From: Volvox africanus
Lineage: Eukaryota > Chlorophyta > Chlorophyceae > Chlamydomonadales > Volvocaceae
Reading direction: 5' to 3'
Length of the DNA stretch: 64,000 nt
NCBI GenBank assembly: GCA_030268105.1
Contig: BSDZ01000023.1
Coordinates: forward strand, 1,860,001-1,924,000
Positions 39,546-51,300 of the stretch are shown in pieces. Under the pieces are notes generated by a model. The model made no database searches. It had not been told where the DNA came from and saw nothing but the letters and a program-made list of their open reading frames with translations. Position numbers and translations under genes: made by a program. Position 1 is the stretch's first letter; the number at the start of each line of letters is the position of its first letter.

Positions 39546-40407
39546 CGCTTAAGGACATGACATGGTGCAAGGCCTCAAAATGTGGGCGCTTTGTGTCCCC
39601 CTGTTGCAGGGACCCGTCTGCCTTGGCGACAGCTTTTGCAATGGCGCCGCCTTTCCTGCCTCCCCACCGCTGCACCTAGCTCCCTCGAACATCTCCTGAG
39701 ACTGCCGGTATCGATCAGTGGCTCTCCTAATGGGAGGCAGGTGGGATGGGAAATGAGAGTTTCAAAGCGCTTATTTAAAAAGTCACCATGCAAGGCAAGT
39801 CCATACAACACGAACATGTCACATTAGCAGCAATCTACATTGTGCTGGGTTCAAAAATGCAACTGCTGCATATCAGGACCCCATGCCCCACTATATATGC
39901 CTGGTGATTACCTTAATTTTTCAGCAGCCGTTGTATGCCTGCCGGATTTTTTATTGACCCTGTCCAGTCTTCTGCGACACCGTATGCCTTTGCTTTGAGG
40001 TGTTTCTGGACGCGCAAGTGCAGTAGCATGTTGTAGTCCCCTTTTTTGACCAGCATGCATTTCACAACACGGCCTGAGTTGAAAGTGCAGGGGAGAAGTA
40101 ATTTATCCGTAAACAGAAGTGATGTGCATGCACACATTAAGAGCATGACAAAGGTGGAACCCAGTGTCCAAGCTCTTATGCAACATCGTGCCCATGACTT
40201 ACCGGCCGCCACAGAATAGCAGGTCAACAGAAGCTGCCCACGAGCCTTGTCCTCCACACTCAATGGGGGACGTGGCTGTTTGTCAGGCCCAGCCCCATTG
40301 CCAGTCTGCACTGCAAGGCCAACATCCTTGTTCGGGCGCAATGGTCCGTACCCATCCTCCCCGACTGGGATGATCTCCTCGACTGGCAATGGAAGGGCAG
40401 CACACAA

Positions 40408-41338
40408 ATTTACATAAAGAGCAGAAGGGTTTTATCCTTGGGTGGCTGAGGGACAGTGCTTTGCATCAGTCCAGGAATGTTGTATCCTTCTTCACTGCTC
40501 ATGCACTCATCTGCACGTCTAAATGTTAAGTGCCAAGTGCCAAATGATCACAAAACAGACCAAAGCATTCGGACGAGCTTTCAGGGGCAGCGGAAGACTT
40601 CAGGAGGGAAAAGGTCACAACTTACAGTAAAATAGATGCGATGTGGTGCATTCGGCTATCAGAACCAACGCCAGGCAATCATCTTCTAGCCGGCTATTAA
40701 TTCTCAGGCTTGGCTCGGGCCAATGGCAGTGTAATATAGTTCAATATGATAATATTGACAAGGACCCGATTAGAGCTCGGTAAAAGGTTATGCTAACCGG
40801 CCATCCTTGCACATATTATACTCGTGATACCACCCTTCATTGGGTTGCATATATGACATTGGTATCAAGCGGGTTCACCTGGGTTCGAATACCCAACCTA
40901 CAGGATGGTGAGGGCTGTCAGACTAGAAGGTGGGTTGGGGCACCTATCACCAGGCTGTGAGGGATTGAATCCGTATGGCTACAGACTAGGGCGGTTGCAA
41001 TCCTCTGGACTGTAGAACGAGAGGATGCACCCTATCTGTGGGTGAGTACTCGTAGTATCCTGGGGTATCTAAGGCTAATCCAGGATGGTCAGGGAACCTG
41101 CTACATCCACACCATTAAACAAAATTGTGCCCAATTAGAATCGTGAGATACACCACATACCCGCTAGCAAATCTGCAGCTTTACGCCAGCTAAAAGTAGG
41201 TAGAAGGACACATGCGGCAGTATCCGGACGTTGACACCTACATCTTCGATAAAAGGTTGGCTGCGCTGACAGCTTGTGAAGAGATGGGGGGAGGAACAAA
41301 ACGGTGTGACCTAACGAATCGAGAGACAAAAGCGGGCA
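40408..41338. other. Repeat-like DNA left of the LTR element
   Basis: No coding sequence seen. At about 40858-40900 a TTGGTATCAAGCGGGTTC stretch followed by GGGTTCGAATACCCA resembles a plant copia primer-binding site plus a T-arm-like hairpin. It may mark another old retroelement, but no matching LTR was found. Confidence 0.3.
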
Positions 41339-41585
41339 ACAATCAAATGGTGTATCAGTTGGGATTTGTAGCAATGCGTTCCAGCAACAACCGCGTTATT
41401 GGAGCTGTACTCGGCAGTACACTAGCAGATCCCCGCTCGTCCCATCTGTAGTGCTATGTGTGCGACTATTTGAGCCAACTCTGGACGGAACTATTAAGCC
41501 TTCTTTGGACTATTGGATACTATGCAACGAATACTTTCTTGTAAGAACATCAGGCTCCTAATGTCCGGTAGCCTACATTTTAACA
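41339..41585 (+). repeat. Left LTR of the copia-type relic
   Basis: Aligns base by base with 43729-43975 over most of its length, for example AACAA(C/T)CGCGTTAT and CGCTCGTCCCATCTG in both. Many substitutions separate the two copies, showing an old insertion. It ends TTTTAACA, directly before the primer-binding-site-like sequence. Confidence 0.75.
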
Positions 41586-41600
41586 GGTTATGAGCCCCGG
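41586..41600 (+). other. Probable primer-binding site
   Basis: GGTTATGAGCCCCGG lies directly against the left LTR end. It resembles GGTTATGGGCCC of copia-class elements primed by an internal initiator tRNA-Met fragment. One base differs from that remembered pattern. Confidence 0.5.
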
Positions 41601-43410
41601 TCTATGTGGACCGTGAAGCCTGACGTCTTTTGCCCATCATTAGTGTTGATCTTCCATAATAGATTTTCACAATGGAGAAGGAAAGGCTAGGCTAGGAATA
41701 CGACAGGGAAGGACTGGCGGGGGGATGTCAGGGTCGCCGCCTGGTGCAATTTGGCGGCACAGTATACATCATTAATGAATACGAGGAAGATGGCGCTAAG
41801 AAGGAGCTCAGCAATTAAGTGATGATTGCTTTCGAGGATATTTTGAAAGCACTAGGGACTGTTGCTGATTGTACGGAAGCTACAACCAGATGCCAAAATG
41901 GAGCCGGAAAGGCGGCAACTTAACAGGAAACCTGAATTTCCGCCGCATCTATTTGTTGAAGGCTTTTAGAAGTCGTCTCTATTAATTATACTGCTTGCAG
42001 CGCGGCACTTTCAAAGTTCTTTGTTCGAGCGAGGTGGGTCTCAGCTAATTTGACTCCTGAGATAACAGTTTATAGATGTTCAGGAGATGTTTTGGTGGCT
42101 GTAAGGGTTTTAGGGTTTAGGGTAGTAGGGAAGTGAGATGACATTGCTTGCCTTGGTGGCCATGTATACGGCAACACCGCCGAGTGGGTATTGCTCACGC
42201 GGATATGATCATCACATGTCAAATGTGTGGGAAAGACAGTTTCTTCCCAACGTACTTGGTTGCGCACTGGGTTCAGTATGTCTGGTTTTCGGGTGGGTCA
42301 AGTCCTCTGAAGGGTGTGGCAGTACGGCGGTTTCTGTTGTTCGCTAGAGCACCGTAGAGTGATGTGCTAGTGCAGGCCGCGGCAGTACGGCAGCTTACCG
42401 CTGGCGGTTACCGCTGCAACACCATTGGGTGTTTCACTAGTGAATGCCGTAACAGTACAGCAGTTTGAGGCAACACCTTGAGCGTGTCTAAATGCCTCAG
42501 TTTCCTGTGAGGAAGGGCGGCTGAGTTCCGCGTTCCTAAGCACCCCTAAGTTGGGAGATGGTGGCGGAGTTCTGTGTATCTGAATGCCCCTGAGGTGGGG
42601 GTATGGCGGCTGAGTAACCCAACGAGAGGTGTCACCATGAGGGTGTACACAAGTTTTTATCAAATCTTGTGTTTGGGAATCATAAGAGTGCCGTGGGCCA
42701 ATCAAGGTGATGGTAAGGACCCAGTCAGATGTGTTGGGAGCCCTGTTTCATACCAGCGGTCAACCGCTCGAGTGTGTTCATGGTATGTCAGTTTTGGGTG
42801 GTGCGGAACATTGCAGAACAGCAATGCCGGCGCATGGACTAGTGGCGTGGTTTCGTCACCAGGGGACGGTGGAGTCATTCCACTGGCTCTCAATCTCAGC
42901 ATGCACTTTTCTGATGAGTGAGCTTGCTTGTTGAAGACCTTAGTCATTTACCAGTAAGGGAATCTCTAGGGATAAGGTGATCATGGCTCAGCTCAGTGAT
43001 GAGATTTGGGGTTAGTGAAGCCACCTACCCGCATGTGACTAATGTTCTGTCCGTGGAGTATCATCAACTGGTGGCATGTTTGAGTGCCTTAAGGGCGATT
43101 TTCGGGGTTGCAGGCTGCGAGCAGCAGGCATGGATAGGGGGACGTCTAATGTTAATCGCAGCGCATCGAGGAGCAGTCATCAAGTCATAAAGACAATGTC
43201 GAATGTGTGCAGCCTCCACCACCTCCAGGCAATATGATTCAGATGTGGAACTGGGAAAAGGACAAGCTGCAGGCACGCTGGTGGAGAGCTCAGGGTATCT
43301 CATCAATGGAGATGAAGTATCAGACCAAGACCGGAACAGTACATGAGGCACTCAGGCATTGCAAACTAGTGAGAGTGTTGGGCTTGGGATCTGATGTGCT
43401 TGGGTTTCGG

Positions 43411-43654
43411 TCGTTCTTGAGCGCGCCATGCTTAGGAATTCTTCCAAGCAGATCCATGTGCAGATCCCCTACTGCAAGAGTGGGTCTCTAGGTGTGAGGC
43501 TGCGCTTTCATGGCGTTTGGTGTAAGATATGGTGGCAGATGTGCTGACGAAGGTGCTTGGAGAAGTTCAGTTCGAGAATCGCACTAAGGAAATGGGGTTG
43601 ACGAAGTTTGGCATTCGGAGTTTGCTTTTGGCGATCTCGTTTGGGGCATTTTGA
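43411..43654 (+). pseudogene. Remnant of copia-type RNase H (end of pol)
   Basis: One frame gives AMLRNSSKQIHVQIPYCKS, matching the copia region that ends in SKHIDVRYHF. The next frame, from 43529, gives MVADVLTKVLGEVQFENRTK and EMGLTKFGI, matching VADVLTKAL near the RNase H end, and stops at 43652-43654. A frameshift therefore lies between about 43480 and 43530. Upstream pol sequence is not recognisable. The coding strand agrees with the LTR and primer-site orientation. Confidence 0.7.
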
Positions 43655-43728
43655 TTTTTCGGTTTCAAGAGGAGTTTTGGTTTAAGTTAACTTTTGTCAC
43701 TTGTTGCTAGGAACGTCTCGAGGGGGCG

Positions 43729-43975
43729 TGTTATCAACTGATGTACCGATTGGGACTTGTTGCGATCCATTCTAGCAACAATCGCGTTATGGGAGCCGTT
43801 CTCGGTAGTACATTAGCGAACCCGCGCTCGTCCCATCTGGAATGCTGTATGTGCGACTATTTGAGCTAACTCCGGACCGACCTATTAAGTCTTCTTTTGA
43901 CTATCGGATACTATGTAACGAACATTCTCGTAATAACGTCAGGCTTCCTCATGAAAAGTAGTCTACATCTCAACA
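43729..43975 (+). repeat. Right LTR of the copia-type relic
   Basis: Starts TGTTATCAACTGATG just after a purine-rich run and ends CTCAACA. Same length as the left copy under an ungapped alignment. Confidence 0.75.
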
Positions 43976-45688
43976 CGCTTCGACGTCCCCAACCTGCACC
44001 GCGGTGCAAGCTACATAGCAGGAGCCTGCCTGAAACCAATGATTCACAATCAGCACGTGATTCAATTTCCGTGCACATGTGCAGTGCACTTACCCTGAGA
44101 TAGAAGCTGAGATCATTTAGATTTGGCCGTTGGTTGGTCGGCGGCTGAAAAGCACCAGGAAGTCATTCTCCTGCGAAATGCAGAATGCAGAGTTAGTTAC
44201 CAATTCCTGCAGTGCGAAGCTTTTCACACAGTGAGCTTCGCACGTCAACAGTGGCGAGCAGCCATCTTGCCTCGGCGCTACGTAATTTAGCCCTACTCGC
44301 ATGCACGTGAGCAAACCATTAACAGAAATGATGGACTGCAACTCCAAAAGCCTAAACGCACATATGGGGAAAATCCATCAAGCAACCTGTTCATCACGCT
44401 GCACACCGGACCGGGTGGGATAACAGTAACCTATGAAAGATCGTCAATCAAATAGGCGCTCCATTTACCTGCCTCAAGGACGGACGCGTTGAAACACTTG
44501 TCGTATGGCAAAGTCGAGCTGTTGGCTTTGCAGGCTCCGAAGCACCACGAAATCAGCAACTACAAAACATAACAATTAGAAGGAATGATTGGCTTGTTTA
44601 TCGACAAACATTGTGAACAAGAGTCCAAGACAGGCACCATGGAAGTCCACAGACACAGGGTTCTTGGAAGCAAAACAGCAGCAGCATCTGCAACGACAAC
44701 AAGAGGAATATGCACGATGCTGTCCAATTACCTCAGAATGGCAGCCGCTGCAGCCTAGCTAAACGTAAAGAGTAGTGTCGGAACAGGTTAGCTGTTAAGG
44801 AAGCTTGTGAACGCAGTAATCGGAAGATCAAGCGTGATAAAACTCTCCACAGAATGTCGCAGTATCACACAGATTGTTGCACAATGCGCTCTTATCACAA
44901 ATTCCTGCTGGGCGGAACGTGGTACATCAGCGTACGTATATATAGATACCACCGTCGGTTTCGAACGGTCACGTCATCAGGAGAACCTTCACATATACAA
45001 CTGCGAAAAGCAGCTGGGGTGGAGGCTAGCTTCGCTGTCCTTTCCGACTGTGGTAGGCCTATCTAGATAGTCCACTTCTGGTGCGTTCTTTCACGTCCAT
45101 ACCGACTTATCGACGCCCATCGACGCTGAAGCAATGTAGACATGTACGTGCATCATGGCATGTACATCATGGCAGCAGTTCAGTCCGCATCACGCTGCGA
45201 GTTGCGGATTGATAGGTGAAAGATATTTTAGCTGCTCGTAAGGATGAAAGTGCTCAGTGGAGAATTCTAAAAGCACTCCTGGACGAATCCCGCGCGTAAT
45301 CCGAGGGGGCCTTATAAGGTGTCCGAAAGAACCCTTAGGGCCAACCGCAGCCCACAGGAGTGACGAGATGATACATATCTTGTCAGGTATGTAGGGTGAG
45401 AACCATGCAGCATCGCCGCTACATGATGCACGTACATGGTCATGGCCCAGGATTTCGCTCAGACGTCCACCTGCATTCGCACCCGACCTCGTGCACCTTA
45501 TTCATGGCTGCCCCAAGCATGCCAGTTCTAGCACTAAACTGCCTATTTGTCTGACACTTTATCTAAAAATTACAATGTGCTATCGCGTAGCCGTACTACC
45601 CCTAGCTAAGCCACGCCGAACCAAAGCGCCACCTTTATTGCCCCTCTTTACTTCCGCAACGAGCAACAGACTGACCTACCGAAACACA
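43976..45688. other. No supported gene
   Basis: Only short unsupported frames. The right end should hold the 3' UTR of the GT31-like gene. Confidence 0.45.
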
Positions 45689-47793
45689 TCACCCGCGTTC
45701 ATGCTCATCCCGGCTCTCACCCCGTTGGCCATTGCCGCCATGTGGGGCACCGGAACCGGGTTGCAAATGGTGGTAATCTCCACCATCTGCAGCCCGGGTC
45801 CGGTACCCCGGTTGATGCTGCTCCAGTTGCCTCCGCGCCATCAGCCGCGCGATGGCTCTGTAGCCTGGCAGAACGACTGACCCAAAGTCCTCACCCGGCC
45901 AGGTATGTACGTGGTATGACACCATCTGTTGCAGCGCCCTGGGGCTGCGTTGCCCTAGGCTCACCAACTCCCGAAATTGCTCCTTTGGTGTACGTCGATC
46001 ATTGTATATCGAGTACGACGAAAATCGCCTTGTGCTGCTTTCTCGATGCGGATCTAAAGCTAACGGTGTCGCCATCGGAAGCCGAGTGAAACCGTAACCG
46101 CCGAGTCGCAACAGTTCTGCCAGTGCGACGTCTGAGAATGTGTATGTGTGTGTATTTTCCCCGAGAAGAGGGGAGGAACCGCCGGGAAAGGTAAAAGGGA
46201 AAACGTGGGGTTCGGGCATCAGCGTGGTTGGTAAGTTCATTGTGCCATGGGGTTGTGCTGCGAAACTCAGTACTTATCACTCGCCCTCCCCCCAAAAACC
46301 CTAACGCGCTCTTGTACGGCATATGGGTGTACACAAATACATCCACATATTGTGTACGACTATGGGAATATCGAGGCCCAAACCCGTACCGTACCTCCGA
46401 AGGGCCGTTCGTACAGAAGCGTCTTAAGGGCCTCCGCCGCATAGAAGCTAGGGTCCCCCGTCAGCTCCCGTAGCATGCCCGCGCTGTAGATGATTCCTGC
46501 GCCGCCGTACGCGGAGATCTCCGTTACGATGGGGCACTCATCCGGAATGGGCCCGGTGGGGCTGGCGCGCGGCCCAGAGCATGATGGGGGGATCCTGCAA
46601 GGGCATACGGCGGCCGCCGCAGCCCCGGAGCTCGTCACTGTCGTCCCGTTACCGCACGGCAGGCAGCGTGGATCCACTGCACCACATCAGGGGCGCACGT
46701 GGCAGGTGTGAGAAGGGGACCGCGGGCAGGCCGGGAGAGGGGTTATCCCCCGGGTTTCTCCGCCACACCTTCCAGGGGCCGTCAACTTCCGGTCGATTTC
46801 CGTATTTTAACCACCCGACATGGACCCGACATAACCTCCATTCACACAATAACAGCCAACGGAAGCGCTGAACCGTTGCCGTTGGCGGTTACTTCATTGC
46901 TGCTGATTAGGTATGGACTGACGAACCCCCCATCGTTCGTTGTCATAACCCCAAATCACTCACTTCGTTTTGGCGCGAAGCATGCGGGGCATCGATCCGG
47001 TGGGCAGTTGTACGAGTCGCACTCTACTAGAAAATCACTAATCACATGGGGCTCTCCCGCTGCGACTCCAAGCTCAGTGAGCAGCTCCAGAACCGCGCGC
47101 GGTGCGAAAATCGTGTCAGCATCGCCCACCAGCAGCCACTTGAATCCCCCCTGGCCACCGCCGAGTGCCTCGAAGGCAAAGAGGGGCGCGAGGACGTGAC
47201 GCAAGGCGCCAGGGTGGCCGGGGAAGGCGGGCACCACCGTGAAGCTCTCGTTGTTGGGGGCGCCTGAAGGACAAGGCAGCGGGTACGAGGCGACGGTAAC
47301 TGACTGTCATCGGGATTTCCCGCGGACATCTTGATGGTTGGGGAATTGTGCTAATAACAGAACAGGTAAATCTCGGCGTGTTGTAATACCCGCAGCACTC
47401 ATGCCGACGTTCAGCAGAGCGCGCTCGTAACTGGATGTCAAGGCCCGAAGGTACCCGCGCAAGAAGTCTGCATGCGAAGTTGTGTATACATATGGGACGA
47501 TATGACCCACCAAGTATGCGCAAGGTGTTCACATCGAGGCTCTCATCGACTATCATGTGGGTCTGAATGCCGGCTCGCCACAACCTAGAGGCCTCTACCA
47601 AAGCTACATTATTTGAGTCAACAGTAAATGTCACGGCCAAATCGCTAAGTGTGTACGTCTCAGTTAAGCCCGTTGAGCCTTTACGAATCGACGCAGAAGA
47701 TAGGACGATGAAAAATTGGAGATGTCCTATTAAAACAAAATTTAAAAACAATATCAAACTTGGTAATTTCCCATTTTGCCAGGCGCGCATCAT
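45689..47793 (-). CDS. Fringe/GT31-like glycosyltransferase, type II membrane protein
   Basis: Five minus-strand exons (47793-47511, 47467-47390, 47263-46964, 46676-46395, 46131-45689) join in phase to 461 residues and a TGA stop. The N-terminus has a hydrophobic segment at about residues 11-34 (SLILFLNFVLIGHLQFFIVL), a likely Golgi signal anchor. The fold then reads as in the Fringe family: SDLAVTFTVD, WRAGIQTHMIVDE, FKWLLVGDADTIFAPRAVLE with the metal-binding acidic triad as DAD (168-170), a Cys-rich loop (CDSYNCPPDRCPAC, then CLPC and CPC), and the acceptor-side motif SAYGGAGIIYSAGML (275 onward) followed by DVALAELLRLGGYGF. Family members transfer a sugar from a UDP-sugar to glycoproteins. 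Donor and acceptor cannot be told from sequence. It is divergent from the GT71 gene at 48321, with 527 bp between start codons. Confidence 0.72.
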
Positions 47794-48320
47794 CTTGTAG
47801 TCTGAATCAGAGCGCCAAGGAGCACGCAGCTTACGTCATGGCAAACGGCTCACAAGTCATTACAAATATTTGATTCCAGCAAGTGCAGCAGCATAGAGTT
47901 AGCACGACCGCGCAGCTTACTATATAGTCTATACGAGTGCTCCTATACGGAATTGAATGACGGACTTGCGACTGCTGGGCGAACTGATGTAAGCCGACAG
48001 AACAGAATCACCGAATTATAATGTAAAATTTGTGTACATTATGAGGCCTCAGTGACCTTGAATGCTCCATAGGCAGCCCTGGCGGAGCGTTGGCAGGGTG
48101 AGATAACCGTATTGGCGAGAAGTTGCAGTTAAAATCACTTCGGATCCTATCCGATGCATTTGAAGAATGACACGAGTGAATTTCCCCTTTCATAATTGCA
48201 TGACAGGCATCTGCACTCAAGAGGCACTCGCCCATTATTAGTCCATCGCAAACACGCAGCACCGAAGTCTTCGCTTAGGTTAAAAATCTTAAATATACAT
48301 ACGGTACGTATTCAGCTTGC
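47794..48320. promoter_or_regulatory. Shared 5' region of two divergent glycosyltransferase genes
   Basis: The 527 bases between opposite start codons must include both 5' UTRs and promoters. The stretch is AT-richer than the coding flanks. No specific factor site was identified. Confidence 0.45.
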
Positions 48321-51300
48321 ATGATCGCATCGCCGGGACGCAGGCGTTGCACGCCAGGGGCTCGCCATGAGCACGATCCAGCGCACTCCTACGCAGGATT
48401 GCGTGCTCAACGTCATGGTTCTAAATTAACGATTTTTTTCGTAGTAGCTGCGGCCCTCGCAGCAGCCACCATATTTTGGGCTTCGAACAATCGAATCTCG
48501 GAACATCTGAACCCCAAAACCCCAAGTGGCCCTGAAAGATTCGTTCATGATATGGTGCCTGGTGAGTGGCAAACCACAAGCTTATCTATTTGGGTTTCAA
48601 GTGCGGGCTCGTTAATCGCTGGCCAAGTATATCACTACCCGGGGCAAAACAAGTTTTAGCTTACGAGACCGACGTTAAGGTACCTTCAGTTCCCAATAAA
48701 ACGACTCGTTCACCGGCCCTCGTGCAACCCAGTGCATGACCGTCATCATCCTTATAAGCAGCACCAGCACCAGCACCAGACCCGCCAAGCAGTTGACTTC
48801 CCAGCAGGAATTCCTCCCAAGCCGGGAAGCAGCGGCACTAGCCGGCGGCATCAGGCTATAGCAGCCATTGACGGCAGCTCTGCCAGCGCCGCCCACTCAC
48901 TTACCTACATTTTTCAGGCGCTAATGCAGCGAACAGGAACTCGCGGCGGCGATACCAGCGGCGTTGGCGGTGCCGATCATCTCCACCACATCCAACGACA
49001 GCAGCATCACCAGCTAGCATCGCAAGAGCCCCTGGAGCTGCTGGACTCCTGCCGTCGCTGCGCCGCCTTCTCAGCTTCTGATTTCCCGCTGGATGCGCCG
49101 GACATGGACTTGGCATTTACAGACCCGGACTGGCACCTCATATTTCTGCGGCAGCAGCCCAGAGCTGATGAGTCTGCGGTAAGCCAGATGTCGGGGACGA
49201 AGCAGCAGCAGCTGATAATGACGGATGTGGGGCGTAAAGCCAAAGCCACTGATGCCAAGCTTGGTGGCAGCAGCGACGGAAGTCTCACCGCCAGCGGCAG
49301 CGACGGGAATAACATTCACAGGGCGGCGACGGCGGCAGCGGCTGCGGGCGACACTGCCGGCGATGGCGACCTACGGCGGCAGCAATGCTGGGGAGTAGGA
49401 CCCTTCCTGGGCCCTATAAAGGGCGACAGCCATCTGGAGACGTATCGACAGCGCGTCGTACGATATATACGGAGTCCGCAGTACAGGGTAAGTTTTGTAT
49501 GCCGTACAGATAGAGCTCGTTTTAACCAGTTCGCGTGCAGCGCTACTTCTTCTGATACCCGTACGTACAGGCACGTGCGGCCTCCATCGCTGCATCCAGC
49601 AGCCGGGGCATTCTGATCAGCGCCGGGGGCCCCCGCTACACCACCAACCTCATCGTCACGCTGCATGTGCTGAGACGCCACTTCGGGTGCACATTGCCGG
49701 TAGAGGTAGCCTGGCAGGTGTGCTGTGGAGAGGGGGAAAGGGGGGAGGAACGATGAATAAACGGGCCATGATACCGTTGTAGACGCTGCTGTAAAGCATG
49801 GTTAGCCGCGATGGTGGAGGACGACGGCTTGCTGCGTCCAAAGAGGTAGAGTTTTCAACCGAAAACGTTTGAATGTAAACCAGGTAGCCGCCAAGGTCGC
49901 AAATAGAAGCCGGAAACAAGGCAATAGAATCTGTAACAAAGTTCACTATTGGCCTTGCTGCTGGTGGTGGAGGCGAAAAGGTACCGTATAAAAATAATGG
50001 TTGGGTTCATTGAAATGGGAGGCGCGGAATCTAATAGCTGACCGCTGGTGCTGTCACGCGCGTGAACCTCCAAACCCCCATTTTTTGAAAATCAAAGCGC
50101 CCTAACCCCATCGGGGAGGGGGAAGTGGCATCTGGGGTGCTTGATCAGGACCACGTACAGCAGGACGTACAGCAGGACGGCGGGGAGGTCACCAAGGCGG
50201 GCGGCTGAAGGAGAGCTACATCAGTAATGCCCGGGCTTCCCTCGGCCCCTCTTAAACTCCCGGCATCTTGCGCCTGCTGCCGCCGTAGGGCCCTGCTGAG
50301 ATGGATAACACCACATGGCGCTCCCTGGAGCGGCATTTCGCACCCATCAGGGGTTTCGATGTACGAGCGGCACCGCATCCGGTTCCGGAGCTTCACGGCA
50401 ACAGGTTCGGGTGTACAGGAAAAGGAACGGATGACCGCCTCGTACCCTGACGGCGCGTGTGTGTATTGGGCTCGTTACTAACAAGGGCGTGTAATACAGA
50501 CAAAACACGCACACAGATGTACAGAAAGACAGGCAGATAGATAGACAGGCAGATAGATAGACAGATAGACAGACATCTCTTCCTGGAGGCACCCCCAGTG
50601 TGGTGTCATTATTGAGTCCACTGCCGTACAAGCAGTGCCACGGACTAGCATCCTTAAATCCCGCTTGGTCCGCTCGCCCCACGAACCCACCCCAATCCAC
50701 CCCACCCCACCCCACCCCACCCCACCCCACCCCACCCCATGTTCCCATCGCGCCATCTCCTCGCTTCCTTCATCCGGTTGTACCATTGCAGGGCTTTTTG
50801 CGGTCTCAATTGTTACAACTGAATAAGCTGCTTAACCCCACATCCCACCCGTCACAATACCCAATAAACCTCCCCCCGGTCCCCACCACGTTCTCTACGG
50901 CGGCTCAAGCTTCATCGCAACGTCGTACAGCGGGAAGGTCTACGCGTTACTGCAGTCGGAGTTTCGGGAGGTGGGTTTCAGCGCACGTCTGTAACTCGGA
51001 ATGTACGACAGGTCACAGGTGTTGGTTGGGCGTTGGGAGTTAGGGATGAGGAATACAACAGGCGAGCTTGCTTTGGTTTCTAGGGTTTTCCGCAATCCTC
51101 TTTGCCCCTTTCCTTCCTTCCTTCCCTTCCTTCCCCCCCGCCCTTCCGTCCAGCATCTCCTCCAGCATCTTGAGGCCGCTTTACTCTTTTCGTCGTCTTT
51201 GTGTGTTTTGGATCCTGATAACTGATAACTGGTGACTGGTGACTGGGTTCAAGCGGTCTCTAAAGCTGCCTTCCAAGACGCGACGCGACGCCGAGGGGGG

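Larger units (their letters stand above)
41339..43975 (+). mobile_element. Truncated Ty1/copia-type LTR retrotransposon relic
   Basis: Two similar direct repeats of about 247 bp bound a 2.1-kb interior, far shorter than a complete copia element. The left repeat is followed at once by GGTTATGAGCCCC, like the primer-binding site of copia elements that use an internal fragment of initiator tRNA-Met. The right repeat is preceded by a purine-rich run (CGAGGGGGCG) and then starts TGTTATCA. Near the right end the interior encodes the tail of a copia RNase H (VADVLTKVLGEVQFENRTKE). Most of gag-pol is missing and frames are broken, so the element cannot be autonomous. No target-site duplication is visible. 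Confidence 0.75.

Noticed and set aside
40870..40905. tRNA-like T arm (GGGTTCGAATACCCA)
   Set aside because: No matching acceptor stem, A box or anticodon arm at proper distance; read as part of old retroelement DNA.
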